Positions 7,154-16,344 of a stretch of 21,989 nt of DNA are shown piece by piece. Each line of letters starts with the position of its first letter. Position 1 is the stretch's first letter. The notes beneath the pieces are model-generated. The model ran no database searches and was not told the origin of the DNA. It saw only the letters and a program-made list of their open reading frames with translations. Source of the DNA: Saprospiraceae bacterium (GTDB lineage Bacteria; Bacteroidota; Bacteroidia; Chitinophagales; Saprospiraceae); the NCBI GenBank assembly GCA_029262975.1, contig JAJCYJ010000581.1, positions 1 to 21,989 of the forward strand, read 5' to 3'. Position numbers and translations under genes: made by a program.

Positions 7154-8959
7154 ATGAAAAATAATATTAAAATGAAAAATATTCAATATATAATCGCAAG
7201 CACATTGCTGGTAGTTATCCTGTCAGGATGCACAGATACCTTCTTGGAAAAGGAACCTCTTGACATTATTACAGATCAAGCAGTGTGGCAAGACCAAAAT
7301 TTGGTAGACGCGTTTTTGGCTGATATTTACTTTGATACAGATTTCTTTGAATCCTTAGGTGAATCAAACATTAATGCCCAGGTTGCTTTATGTACGTCGT
7401 GTAGCATGGTGGCTTCACTGGGCGCAGAAGGCAGATCCTATGGTGGGCACCACGGACCTTACCAGGCATCTACACGTGCTATGACTGCGAGCGGCGTACA
7501 TCCTCAATTGGATTACTGGAGATACGACAATATCAGAGATGCCAATCTACTAATAGAAAATCTAGATTCTAACTCACCGCTTAATCAGGAATTTAAAAGT
7601 CAACGGATTGCAGAGGCCAGATTTCTGAGAGCCTTTATGTACATGCAAATGGTCAAGCGCTTTGGTGGTGTACCTCTTGTGAATGAAGTGCAAGATTTAA
7701 ATGCATCTTTGGATGTGTTGCGTGTATCTCGGAACTCTGAGAAAGAAGTGTATGATTACATCATTTCTGAAATGAATGACTTGGCACAGATTTTACCGGA
7801 AAGCTACAGTGCCTCAGACAAAGGAAGACCCACAAGATGGGCAGCACGTGCCCTACAAAGTCGAGCGGCTATTTATGCTGCCAGTATTGCCAAATACGGC
7901 GAGGAACAAATGAGCGGATTGCTGGGATTCCCTTCCGGTGATGTGACGACGTATGCTCAAATAGCAGTTGATGCTTCGCAAGCCATAATAAACAGTGGCG
8001 TTCATGCACTCTATGAAGAAATAGAAGATAAGGCATTAAATTTTCAGACTATGATGCTGGATGAATCAGATGCCAACAGAGAGGTGATTATGAGTGAAGT
8101 GTATGATTTTGGACTAAATAGAGGACACGGATACAGCTCTCGCGCCATGCCTCACGAATTCAATGCCTCCTTTGGGGTCTATTACTACTTATACGATTTC
8201 GTAGAACGCTTCGAATATACCGATGGTAGTCCCGGTAATTCCATTAGTCGTGAGCAAATAGAAAGCCAGGAATGGACAATGGAGGATTTATATGGAGCTA
8301 AAGATCCTCGTTTTCACGCATCCGTCTTTTACCCTGAATCCCAATTCAAAGGCGGTACCGTTTATTTACATGATGGAACATTCAGAGACGGTGAGCTAAT
8401 CACCGCTGGGGTTGCTGAAGACGGATGGCCATACAAGGCACAGGAGAGAAATACCACAAAAACAGGCTATATGGTCCGAAAAAGAACCAATCCGGATGTC
8501 AATCCTTCTGGAGGTTTCCCAGGTCTCAAGAACGACGGAAGCGACTATATTATATTCAGGTTGGGTGAAACTTATTTGACTCTTGCTGAAGCCTTGTTTT
8601 ATCTAGGTCAAGATGCAGAGGCTCTAGAGGCACTGAATACTGTGAGAGCAAGGGCGGGTATGCCGAATAAGACAGAGTTAACAATAGAAGCTATCCAGAA
8701 TGATCGATTGGTTGAATTGTCATGGGAGAATCATAGCTATTGGGATTTACGACGCTGGAGGATCGCTGAAGAGCTGTTAGACGGTGTGAGAATGACCGGA
8801 GTTGATTGGTTTTATAATTACGATACGAAGAAATATATAGTGAACTTCATCAATGCAGAGGGAGTTCCAAGAATATTTAAAAACCATTACTACTACATGC
8901 CACTTGGAGTTAGTCGTGTGGTGGAAAATCCGAATATGGTGGAAAATCCGGGATATTAG
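7154..8959 (+). CDS. susD: SusD/RagB-family surface glycan-binding lipoprotein
   Basis: This 601-residue lid protein for the SusC transporter binds glycan at the cell surface. It carries a lipoprotein signal with lipobox LSGC (Cys26), followed by the family opening DTFLEKEPLDIITDQAVWQD. TPR-like helices include YWRYDNIRDANLLIENL and RIAEARFLRAFMYMQMVKRFGGVPLV. The RagB-type C-terminus shows RLGETYLTLAEALFYLGQ, ALNTVRARAGMP and the hallmark ELSWENHSYWDLRRWR. An in-frame ATG at 7172 (M7) is an equally possible start, giving a shorter signal peptide. A CTSC cysteine pair at about residues 77-80 is not a feature I associate with the family. Operonic with the SusC gene (16-nt gap). Confidence 0.96.
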   Translation: MKNNIKMKNIQYIIASTLLVVILSGCTDTFLEKEPLDIITDQAVWQDQNLVDAFLADIYFDTDFFESLGESNINAQVALCTSCSMVASLGAEGRSYGGHHGPYQASTRAMTASGVHPQLDYWRYDNIRDANLLIENLDSNSPLNQEFKSQRIAEARFLRAFMYMQMVKRFGGVPLVNEVQDLNASLDVLRVSRNSEKEVYDYIISEMNDLAQILPESYSASDKGRPTRWAARALQSRAAIYAASIAKYGEEQMSGLLGFPSGDVTTYAQIAVDASQAIINSGVHALYEEIEDKALNFQTMMLDESDANREVIMSEVYDFGLNRGHGYSSRAMPHEFNASFGVYYYLYDFVERFEYTDGSPGNSISREQIESQEWTMEDLYGAKDPRFHASVFYPESQFKGGTVYLHDGTFRDGELITAGVAEDGWPYKAQERNTTKTGYMVRKRTNPDVNPSGGFPGLKNDGSDYIIFRLGETYLTLAEALFYLGQDAEALEALNTVRARAGMPNKTELTIEAIQNDRLVELSWENHSYWDLRRWRIAEELLDGVRMTGVDWFYNYDTKKYIVNFINAEGVPRIFKNHYYYMPLGVSRVVENPNMVENPGY

Positions 8960-8999
8960 GTTAGGTATAAGGTATTCTATTTCGTAGCATATTTTTGCC

Positions 9000-9034
9000 G
9001 ATTCACCGGTTGGCTTAATGTCACCCGGTGAATC
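9000..9034 (+). promoter_or_regulatory. 10-bp perfect hairpin after susD-like gene
   Basis: GATTCACCGG (9000-9009) pairs perfectly with CCGGTGAATC (9025-9034) around a 15-nt loop. It lies 41 nt after the SusD stop. No T-run follows, so it is probably an mRNA-stabilising or partial-attenuation element separating high SusCD expression from the enzymes downstream. Confidence 0.6.
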
Positions 9035-9035
9035 A

Positions 9036-9055
9036 GCACGAACGAAACGTCGTGC
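9036..9055 (+). promoter_or_regulatory. Second, adjacent 6-bp hairpin
   Basis: GCACGA (9036-9041) pairs with TCGTGC (9050-9055) around an 8-nt loop, one base after the preceding hairpin. The two form a tandem structure between the SusD gene and the first sulfatase gene. Confidence 0.45.
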
Positions 9056-9082
9056 CGGTAGTGCCCGATTGTCTGAATTTCA

Positions 9083-9106
9083 AAAATCAAAATCAAAATC
9101 AAAATG
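9083..9106 (+). repeat. AAAATC tandem hexamer running into the start codon
   Basis: Three perfect AAAATC units (9083-9100) are followed by AAAATG (9101-9106), whose last three bases are the sulfatase start codon. There is no Shine-Dalgarno sequence. A-rich leaders are normal in Bacteroidota, but a perfect hexamer array touching the ATG could change length by slippage and alter translation. Confidence 0.55.
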
Positions 9107-10765
9107 CGGTTTCAATCTTTCTCGATAGCCATGATATTATCTGCCGGTGCCTTTGCCCTGTTTAGCTTTGTAAAATGTGAGCCAAAAGTAGCCGTAAAGC
9201 CTAACGTAGTTTTCTTCCTGGTTGATGATATGGGTTGGACAGACCTGGGTTGCTATGGCAGCAGCTTATACGATACCCCTAATATTGACAAATTCGCGGA
9301 TGACGGAGTCAAATTCACCAATGCCTATGCCACCTGTCATGTCTGCTCTCCAACTCGTGCCAGTATAATGACCGGAAAATATCCGGCCACCCTTGACCTG
9401 ACAGACTGGATACCCGGAAGGAGAGATTTTGACTTCCAACGGCTCCTGAATGCCGAGCATGAACAAGGTCTGCCCCCGGAGGAGGAAACGATTGCCGAAG
9501 CCCTCAAGGAAGAAGGGTATGGGACCGCCATTTTTGGCAAATGGCATCTTGGCGGCCCGAATCCTGCTATGCATCGGCGATTTGACCCAGAGAAAAATGA
9601 GACCCCCTGGTGGGTCGGCATGAGTGATGAGTCCGGACCTTTGCAACAAGGTTTTGATGTTCACATACCTCGCAATTGGTACGCTTGCTGCCCAAACGGA
9701 ACTTTCCACTCTCCCTTTGAACTGGATGGTGTACAAGATGAAGAAGGAGCGCATTTATCCGATAAATTAACCGATGAAGCCCTGAAATACATCGATGAGA
9801 ATAAGGATAATCCTTTCTTTCTTTACCTATCGCATTTTGCCGTTCACGATCCTATCGAAGGACGAGCGGATTTGGTGGAAAAGTATGACGAGAAACTAAA
9901 AAATACTCCACCCCAGAAGAATACTCCTTACATCCTTGAAGGAAATCCCGATGACGAAAATAATTTTACAAGAGAAGAACTCGATGGGTTAATTGACGAT
10001 CCAGAATATGCAGAACACAAAGTTTTGCCCAATAATACGGTCAAGATTAAACAGCGACAGGACAATTCACAATTTGCCGCCATGGTAGAAGGTATCGATG
10101 AAAGTTTCGGACGGGTAATATCAAAACTGGAGGAACTCGGCATTGACGATAATACAATTATAATTTTCTTTTCAGATAACGGAGGAATGTCAGCAGGCAA
10201 TTGGGGAAATCCGACGAGAGTCGTACCCGACGATAAAGTCGATGTTGCATATGCCACGTCTAATTTACCGCTCCGCGGAGCGAAAGGTTGGTTATATGAA
10301 GGTGGAATCCGCGAACCTTTAATTATCAAATGGCCCGGCCAGAGTAAGAAAGGAACAGTGTGTGATGTGCCGGTCATCAGTACAGACTTCTTTCCTACAA
10401 TTCTTGATATGCTAGATGTACCCATTCCAACCGAAAATAAGCTTGATGGTGTCAGCATCGCCGATCTCGTAAAAGGTGAAAATACCCTGGATAGGGAGGC
10501 TATTTATTGGCATTTTCCACATTACAGTAATCATGGAATGCAAAGCCCGGGAGGGGCCATACGAAGTGGTGATTACAAACTGCTCGAATATTTCGAAAAT
10601 GGTACGGTTCAACTGTTCAATTTGAAAGAAGACATTGGAGAGCAATATGATCTCGCCGCTTCAAATCCCGAAAAAGCCAATGAACTGAAAGCTATGCTGC
10701 ACCAATGGAGGGAGGACATTGGGGCGAATATGATGCCCCCAAATCCTAATTATACCCCTCAATAA
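9104..10765 (+). CDS. S1-family (formylglycine-dependent) sulfatase, tandem copy 1
   Basis: This 553-residue exported sulfatase hydrolyses sulfate esters, probably on a glycan. N-terminal secretion signal (about 1-25); a cysteine at 25 is a weak lipobox candidate. Alkaline-phosphatase-fold motifs are calcium ligands D41-D42 (FFLVDDMGW), CSPTR with Cys81 to be oxidised to formylglycine and Arg85, GKWH with Lys146 and His148, HDP at about 248-250, the calcium pair D358-N359 (FFSDNGGM), and Lys394 in RGAKGWLYEGG. The C-terminal subdomain carries YWHFPHYSNHGMQSPGGAIR and ends at NMMPPNPNY. It has a 23-residue insertion (within about 152-176) absent from its tandem paralogue. DLTDWIPGRR recalls the S1_16 subfamily, but this is only an impression. 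It needs an anaerobic sulfatase-maturating enzyme, which is not in the window. Confidence 0.95.
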   Translation: MRFQSFSIAMILSAGAFALFSFVKCEPKVAVKPNVVFFLVDDMGWTDLGCYGSSLYDTPNIDKFADDGVKFTNAYATCHVCSPTRASIMTGKYPATLDLTDWIPGRRDFDFQRLLNAEHEQGLPPEEETIAEALKEEGYGTAIFGKWHLGGPNPAMHRRFDPEKNETPWWVGMSDESGPLQQGFDVHIPRNWYACCPNGTFHSPFELDGVQDEEGAHLSDKLTDEALKYIDENKDNPFFLYLSHFAVHDPIEGRADLVEKYDEKLKNTPPQKNTPYILEGNPDDENNFTREELDGLIDDPEYAEHKVLPNNTVKIKQRQDNSQFAAMVEGIDESFGRVISKLEELGIDDNTIIIFFSDNGGMSAGNWGNPTRVVPDDKVDVAYATSNLPLRGAKGWLYEGGIREPLIIKWPGQSKKGTVCDVPVISTDFFPTILDMLDVPIPTENKLDGVSIADLVKGENTLDREAIYWHFPHYSNHGMQSPGGAIRSGDYKLLEYFENGTVQLFNLKEDIGEQYDLAASNPEKANELKAMLHQWREDIGANMMPPNPNYTPQ

Positions 10766-10773
10766 ATTTACAT

Positions 10774-12366
10774 ATGAGACTTGGGTTTATCTTGAAAGGA
10801 TTAACAATTTGTATCAGCGCTATAAGTCTGCAGTGCTTTACAAATATTGAGACCCAAGATGATAAAAGACCCAACGTAGTTTTCTTTTTGGTCGATGATA
10901 TGGGTTGGAGTGATTTGGGCTGTTATGGAAGTAGCTTTTATGAGACCCCCAATATTGACAAGTTTGCCAAAGAGGGTGTGAAGTTTACTAATGCTTATGC
11001 CGCATGCCATGTCTGCTCACCAACTCGTGCCAGTATTCTGACGGGAAAATATCCGGCAACACTTGACTTGACTGACTGGATTCGAGGCCGTAGGGATTTC
11101 GACTTTCAAATGCTCTTAAATGCAGATCATAAATTGGACCTGCCACCGGAAGAGAAGACAATTGCAGAGACGCTCAAAGAAGAAGGATATAGCACTGCCA
11201 TTTTGGGTAAATGGCATCTTGGAGGGGCACCTTCAGGTCCCTTACAGCATGGTTTTGATGTCTCCCTACCCAGAAATTGGTATAGAGGCGCTCCCAATAG
11301 GACCTACTACGCTCCCTTCGGATTGGATGGGTTAGAGGATGCTGAAGAAGGTGCTTATCTTACTGATAAGCTCACAGATGAAGCCCTAAAGTATATTGAT
11401 CAAAATAAAGACAATCCGTTTTTCCTCTACTTTGCCCATTTTGCAGTTCATGACCCTATTCAAGGTCGGACCGATTTAGTAGAGAAATATGCAGAAAACT
11501 TGAAGAAAACAAATCCTCGAAATGGGCCACAATATATTCTTGAAGGGAATCCTGATGATGAAAGCCCTTTGACAAGGCAAGATCTCAACAAGTTAGTAGA
11601 CGAACCAGCATTTAGTGATCATAAAGTTCTGCCAAATCGCACGATAAAGATTAAGCAATATCAAGACAATGTAGAGTTTGCCGGAATGGTGGAAAGCGTC
11701 GATGAAAGTTTGGGACGAGTTCTTGCAAAACTGAAGGATTTGGGTATAGATGATAATACCATCGTTATTTTCTTTTCAGACAACGGTGGAATGGCTGCTG
11801 CCAACTGGTATAACCCACAAAGAGTAGTACCCGAGGACAGGATCGACAGAGCTTATGCAACGTCCAATCTGCCCCTGAGGGGTGCCAAGGGCTGGTTGTA
11901 TGAGGGTGGAGTACGTGTGCCCCTGATCATCAAATGGCCCGGCCAGGGGAAGAAAGGAACAGAATGTGATGTACCGGTAATAAGCACTGACTTCTTTCCC
12001 ACAATCCTCGATATGCTTGGCTTACCAATCCCTACGGAAAACCATTTGGATGGTGTGAGTATCGCCAATCTTGTAAAAGGTGAAAAAAAGCTCGACAGGG
12101 AGGCGATCTATTGGCATTTTCCCCACTACAGCAATCACGGCATGCAGAGTCCGGGAGGTGCAATACGCAGCGGAGATTACAAATTGCTGGAGTATTTCGA
12201 AAATGGCACAGTTCAGTTGTTCAATTTGAAAAATGACATCGGCGAGCATAATGACCTTGCCGCTTCACATCCGGAAAAAGCCAATGAATTGAAAGCTATG
12301 TTGCACAAATGGAGGGAGGATGTTGGTGCGAATATGATGCCACCAAATCCTGATTATAAAAAATAA
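10774..12366 (+). CDS. S1-family sulfatase, tandem copy 2 (paralogue of preceding gene)
   Basis: This 530-residue exported sulfatase is roughly three-quarters identical by eye to the preceding gene and starts 8 nt after it. Signal peptide about 1-24. Catalytic set: VDDMGW calcium aspartates, CSPTR with Cys81, GKWH with Lys146, HFAVHDP, FFSDNGGM and RGAKGWLYEGGVRVP. It lacks the 23-residue insertion seen after GKWHLGG in copy 1. It also differs near the presumed substrate pocket (RNWYRGAPNRTYYAPFGL against RNWYACCPNGTFHSPFEL), while the C-terminal roughly 60 residues are almost the same. Silent third-position changes are frequent even there, so the duplication is old and both copies appear to be kept by selection. 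A different sulfate position or chain context is likely for each copy. Confidence 0.95.
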   Translation: MRLGFILKGLTICISAISLQCFTNIETQDDKRPNVVFFLVDDMGWSDLGCYGSSFYETPNIDKFAKEGVKFTNAYAACHVCSPTRASILTGKYPATLDLTDWIRGRRDFDFQMLLNADHKLDLPPEEKTIAETLKEEGYSTAILGKWHLGGAPSGPLQHGFDVSLPRNWYRGAPNRTYYAPFGLDGLEDAEEGAYLTDKLTDEALKYIDQNKDNPFFLYFAHFAVHDPIQGRTDLVEKYAENLKKTNPRNGPQYILEGNPDDESPLTRQDLNKLVDEPAFSDHKVLPNRTIKIKQYQDNVEFAGMVESVDESLGRVLAKLKDLGIDDNTIVIFFSDNGGMAAANWYNPQRVVPEDRIDRAYATSNLPLRGAKGWLYEGGVRVPLIIKWPGQGKKGTECDVPVISTDFFPTILDMLGLPIPTENHLDGVSIANLVKGEKKLDREAIYWHFPHYSNHGMQSPGGAIRSGDYKLLEYFENGTVQLFNLKNDIGEHNDLAASHPEKANELKAMLHKWREDVGANMMPPNPDYKK

Positions 12367-12410
12367 AGAAAAGATAAATTTCCATTTCTGAAAATTGAAA
12401 ATCAAAATAT

Positions 12411-15400
12411 ATGTCTATAAGTCGCAGAACAAACAACCATTTCTTTTTCTATTTTCTCTTCATATTCTCAATACTCGCAAGCTGCGAAGGAAATGAAAAT
12501 ACTGAAAATGATGCCTCCGGCTTCTATATTGTCGAAGATGCAGCAACAGAAACCCTTTCTATATTCAGAACCGGTGGACAGGACCCTGTGCTTACACAAA
12601 ATGCCAAAGCAGGTATGCGTCCTTATTTGCACCCGATCATGTCTCCTGATGGAAACGGGTCTTTAACCCAATATAGTCCGGGGCATCACAAACATCAAAC
12701 AGGTTTGTACTGGGGCTTTACCCGTGTTAATGGAACAGGTGCTCCTGCAGATACACTCAAAAAATGGTTTTATAATCGCAATAAACCTCAGCGGATTAAA
12801 GAGATGATCGGACGGGATTTTTTCCATTTTAATGGGGCAAGTCATTGGAAGAAAGTGTCTTCCGGTAGTGTTGAAGAAGAAGGAGATGAGGTAAAATGGC
12901 GAACGGTTTATCACATGTTGGATGAGAATGCTAAGCCCATTTTAGAGGAAACCATGAATTGGTCGATGACGGAAATAGACGATAAATTTTTGATTGGTTT
13001 GGAATGGGAAGGGAAAGCACTGGAAGATATTACAATCAATGAATTTACATATGGGGGTATGTTTCTTCGCATGCCCTGGAAGAAAGACATTGATGGTGAA
13101 GTCATAAACAATGCGAGACAGCGCAACCAACAAGGTGAAGGTAAAAGAGCCATGTGGGTAGATGCAGGTATGGAGATTGAAGGGAGAAATGATTGGGGTC
13201 ACATCGCCATATTTGATCACCCGCAAAATAGTGGCTATCCAACACATTGGCGCGTAGATAGACAATTAGGAATTGGTCCGGCTCGTGCCATTGCAGGGGA
13301 CTGGAACATTCAAAAAGGTAAATCCGAAATCATTAAACATGGAATAGTCGCTTATACAGGTGAACTGAATGATATTGAGATGACAGAGCTGTGGAAGGAA
13401 TACACAGGTAGTCAGTCAAGATACGCAGATAGCCGCCTATGGAATATTGCCAAGGAAGAAGGAAAAGAGGCTGAGTTTTTAACTCCCCAGGCGGCTGTTG
13501 ATAATATGACAGTCAGCGATGGTTTCGAAGTCAATGTCTGGGCTTCTGAACCCATGATGACTCAACCCATGGCCTTTGCCTGGGATGATAAAGGAAGAAT
13601 GTGGGTTGCTGAAAACCGGGATTACGAAAACAGAAGAGAAGGCTTTTCCAATGATGGGAATAGTCGTATCCTGATTTTGGAAGATACGGATCAGGACGGC
13701 GTAGCCGATACCAAAAAAATATTTGCGGAAGGAATTCCTTTTCCAGCAGCTTTAGAAGTTGGCTTTGACGGACTCTTTGTTGGTAGTCCGCCGAATCTTT
13801 TATTTATTCCGGATAAAAATGGGGATGATCGGGCAGAAATGGAAGATATTGAGGTACGCTTGACCGGGTGGGGAATTCGAGACCGTCATGAAACATTGAA
13901 TAGCTTTCACTGGGGTCCCGATGGATGGCTCTATGGGTTGGAAGGATTTGCCACTCCCTCCAAAATCCGAAAACCCGAAGGCAAAGGAAAATTATATGGT
14001 CACAAAGATCCTTTCCCCGATGTTTTGGCTGGAGAAGGCGTGGACATCAATGGTGGTGTCTGGCGTTATCACCCGACCAAGGACCGTTTCGAGGTTGTTG
14101 CCCATGGATTCAGTAATCCTTGGGGTGTTGACTACGATTCAAAAGGACAACTGTTCATTACGGCCTGTGTGATCCCACATATGTTTCACGTAATCCCTGG
14201 GGGAATCTATCACAGACAAGGAGGGCAGCACTTCAATCCCTATGTGTACAAGGATATCCGGACGATTGTCGACCATAGTCATCGTTCCGCTCATGGAGGA
14301 GCCCGGATTTATCAATCTGATGCCTTTCCAGAGGAGCAGCAGGGACGCTTGTTCATGGCCAATATTCATGAGCATGCGGTGTTGTCCGATGAGTTAGTGC
14401 CCAAAGGATCTGGCTTTGTGGCTAAGCATTCGGATGATGTGATGATGGCCAATAATGCTCAGTGGATTGGATTTAGCATGGAAATAGGACCGGCAGGAAA
14501 TCTATACGTATTGGATTGGCATGATGCAGACATTTGCGGCAATAGTGTACTCCAAAAAGAAACAGGAAGGATTTTTAGAATCAGTCCCAAACAATCCTTT
14601 GCAGATAATTGGCAGGGGCGCTATGATAATTTAGGTAGTTTCTCAGATCAGGCTTTAGCAGAATTGCAAACAAGCAAAAGCGATTGGCATGCCCGCAGGG
14701 CAAGAATAATTTTACAATCGAGGGCAACAAAAACAGCCATCGATCAGCAAGCAATAGGATCACTCCAAGAGATTCTGCGAACGCACCAAAACCAGGACTA
14801 TCGCCTTCGTGCCTTGTGGAGTTTGCACGTTACAGGAAATATATCGCAAGACGCACTTCTCACTTCCTTATCCGACAAAGATGCCCATATTCGTGCCTGG
14901 GCAGTTCAACTATTATGCGAAGATCAAAATGCCCCACAATCGGCTATAGACAAGTTTGGTCAGATGGCCAATGATGATCCTTCACCAGTGGTTCGCTTGT
15001 ATTTGGCAGCTGCCTTACAACGAATGGAAGAAGAGGATCGCTGGGACATCATCGAAAGCTTGATAACCCACAAGGAAGATATAGATGATCACAATATCCC
15101 GAAAATGATTTGGTTTGGTTTTGAGCCATTGGTTGGAAAAAATCCGGAACGAGCGCTTGCCATAACTTCTCAGAGAAGTATTCCAATGATCAGTCAGTTT
15201 ACTGCAAGAAGAGTCGTTGATGCCGATGCCCTGGAACTAGTCATAGAAGCCGTCTCTCATAAATCACCTCATCAAATTGCCTTTTTGGAAGGGATCCGTG
15301 AGGGCCTTGAAGGGCGCACAGATGTCACAGCTCCGGCAAACTGGGAAGCAATCAGCAAAAAACTTTCATCGAGTAAGAAAACGGCTGATTTGGCATTGGC

Positions 15401-16328
15401 CATTTCACAGCAACTTGGAGACAGTGAAGCGGCTAAACAATACATGGTCGTGTTAAATGATCCCAATACTCCTTCAGAGAAAAGAACACAGGCGATCAAG
15501 GCTTTGTCCCAAAAGCAGTGGCTTGAACTAGAAGATCAACTCGCTGACCTATGGAAGGATAAAGATCAGGCAGTAAGGATTGAAGCCATCAGGGCACTTG
15601 CAGCTTATGACAATATGGGGTTGGGTTGGGGGCTCTATCAGGGCTATCAAAATTTTAGCACAGAGGAAAAACTTGAAATCATCCAAACCCTCGCCACCCG
15701 CCCCACTTATGGGGCCATTTTAACACGCGGGTTGAAGGAAAAAACTATTCCCAGAAGGGATGTGCCTGCTTACGTCGCACGTCAACTAAGACGGGTGGTT
15801 GGCAATGGCTTCGTTGAAGTATGGGGCCCAATTGACGATTTGGGAATTGACAAGGAAAAAGCAATGGCTGAATACAAAGCTTTGTTAACCGAAAATACGC
15901 TTCGAAGCGCAGATATTGACAAGGGGCATGGCATCTTCAAGAGAGCCTGCTTTGCCTGCCATAAGATGTATGGAGAAGGAGGGATCCTGGGTCCTGATTT
16001 GACCGGCTCTAACCGTCAGAATTTAGATTATATTCTGAGCAATATGATCGATCCCAGCGGTGAAATTCAGGACGAGTATAAAATGGTGATTATCACCACC
16101 CGTGGAGGCCGTACCTATACAGGTAATGTTGTTTCTGAAAATCAGCGAACCATTACGATGAGGATAGTAGGAGAAGAACCGGTAGTCCTTGATAAATCTG
16201 ATGTACAATCTCGCGAAACCAGTCCTGGTTCTATGATGCCCGAAGGATTGCTACAAATCCTGGAAGATCAGGAAGTGATTGATTTAGTGGCTTATTTAAG
16301 AACACAAGATGAAGTTTCATTGAAATAA
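12411..16328 (+). CDS. Multidomain lipoprotein: DUF6807 + dehydrogenase-type beta-propeller + HEAT-like repeats + cytochrome c
   Basis: This 1305-residue protein opens with a lipoprotein signal, lipobox LASC (Cys25). Residues about 35-340 match the DUF6807 (PmoA-like) domain (SPGHHKHQTGLYWGFTRVNG, WGHIAIFDHPQNSGYPTHW). Residues about 357-725 form a propeller of the 'membrane-bound dehydrogenase' type found in Planctomycetes/Verrucomicrobia and many Bacteroidota (DGFEVNVWASEPMMTQPMAF, RMWVAENRDYE, DVNGGVWRYHP-like DINGGVWRYHP, VDHSHRSAHGGARIY). Residues about 735-1130 are helical HEAT-like repeats (RRARIILQS, DYRLRALWSLHVTG, AQAVRIEAIRALAAYD-like units). Residues about 1165-1300 are a Pirellula/Verrucomicrobium-type haem domain with CFACH (Cys1180, Cys1183, His1184) and LGPDLTGSNR. 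It probably oxidises a sugar or alcohol outside the inner membrane and passes electrons to a cytochrome. The substrate and redox cofactor are not evident. It lies 44 nt after the sulfatase pair and 16 nt before the oxidoreductase. Confidence 0.9.
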   Translation: MSISRRTNNHFFFYFLFIFSILASCEGNENTENDASGFYIVEDAATETLSIFRTGGQDPVLTQNAKAGMRPYLHPIMSPDGNGSLTQYSPGHHKHQTGLYWGFTRVNGTGAPADTLKKWFYNRNKPQRIKEMIGRDFFHFNGASHWKKVSSGSVEEEGDEVKWRTVYHMLDENAKPILEETMNWSMTEIDDKFLIGLEWEGKALEDITINEFTYGGMFLRMPWKKDIDGEVINNARQRNQQGEGKRAMWVDAGMEIEGRNDWGHIAIFDHPQNSGYPTHWRVDRQLGIGPARAIAGDWNIQKGKSEIIKHGIVAYTGELNDIEMTELWKEYTGSQSRYADSRLWNIAKEEGKEAEFLTPQAAVDNMTVSDGFEVNVWASEPMMTQPMAFAWDDKGRMWVAENRDYENRREGFSNDGNSRILILEDTDQDGVADTKKIFAEGIPFPAALEVGFDGLFVGSPPNLLFIPDKNGDDRAEMEDIEVRLTGWGIRDRHETLNSFHWGPDGWLYGLEGFATPSKIRKPEGKGKLYGHKDPFPDVLAGEGVDINGGVWRYHPTKDRFEVVAHGFSNPWGVDYDSKGQLFITACVIPHMFHVIPGGIYHRQGGQHFNPYVYKDIRTIVDHSHRSAHGGARIYQSDAFPEEQQGRLFMANIHEHAVLSDELVPKGSGFVAKHSDDVMMANNAQWIGFSMEIGPAGNLYVLDWHDADICGNSVLQKETGRIFRISPKQSFADNWQGRYDNLGSFSDQALAELQTSKSDWHARRARIILQSRATKTAIDQQAIGSLQEILRTHQNQDYRLRALWSLHVTGNISQDALLTSLSDKDAHIRAWAVQLLCEDQNAPQSAIDKFGQMANDDPSPVVRLYLAAALQRMEEEDRWDIIESLITHKEDIDDHNIPKMIWFGFEPLVGKNPERALAITSQRSIPMISQFTARRVVDADALELVIEAVSHKSPHQIAFLEGIREGLEGRTDVTAPANWEAISKKLSSSKKTADLALAISQQLGDSEAAKQYMVVLNDPNTPSEKRTQAIKALSQKQWLELEDQLADLWKDKDQAVRIEAIRALAAYDNMGLGWGLYQGYQNFSTEEKLEIIQTLATRPTYGAILTRGLKEKTIPRRDVPAYVARQLRRVVGNGFVEVWGPIDDLGIDKEKAMAEYKALLTENTLRSADIDKGHGIFKRACFACHKMYGEGGILGPDLTGSNRQNLDYILSNMIDPSGEIQDEYKMVIITTRGGRTYTGNVVSENQRTITMRIVGEEPVVLDKSDVQSRETSPGSMMPEGLLQILEDQEVIDLVAYLRTQDEVSLK

Positions 16329-16344
16329 GTGTAGAGAAATTAAA

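Noticed and set aside
9266..9754. 162-codon minus-strand ORF inside the first tandem sulfatase
   Set aside because: It is antisense to a clear sulfatase gene, has no recognisable domain, and is explained by the codon bias of the + strand.
9928..10458. 176-codon minus-strand ORF inside the first tandem sulfatase, with a partial equivalent opposite the second
   Set aside because: Its low-complexity serine-rich translation mirrors the sulfatase codons. Recurrence in the paralogue follows from their shared sequence, not from a gene.
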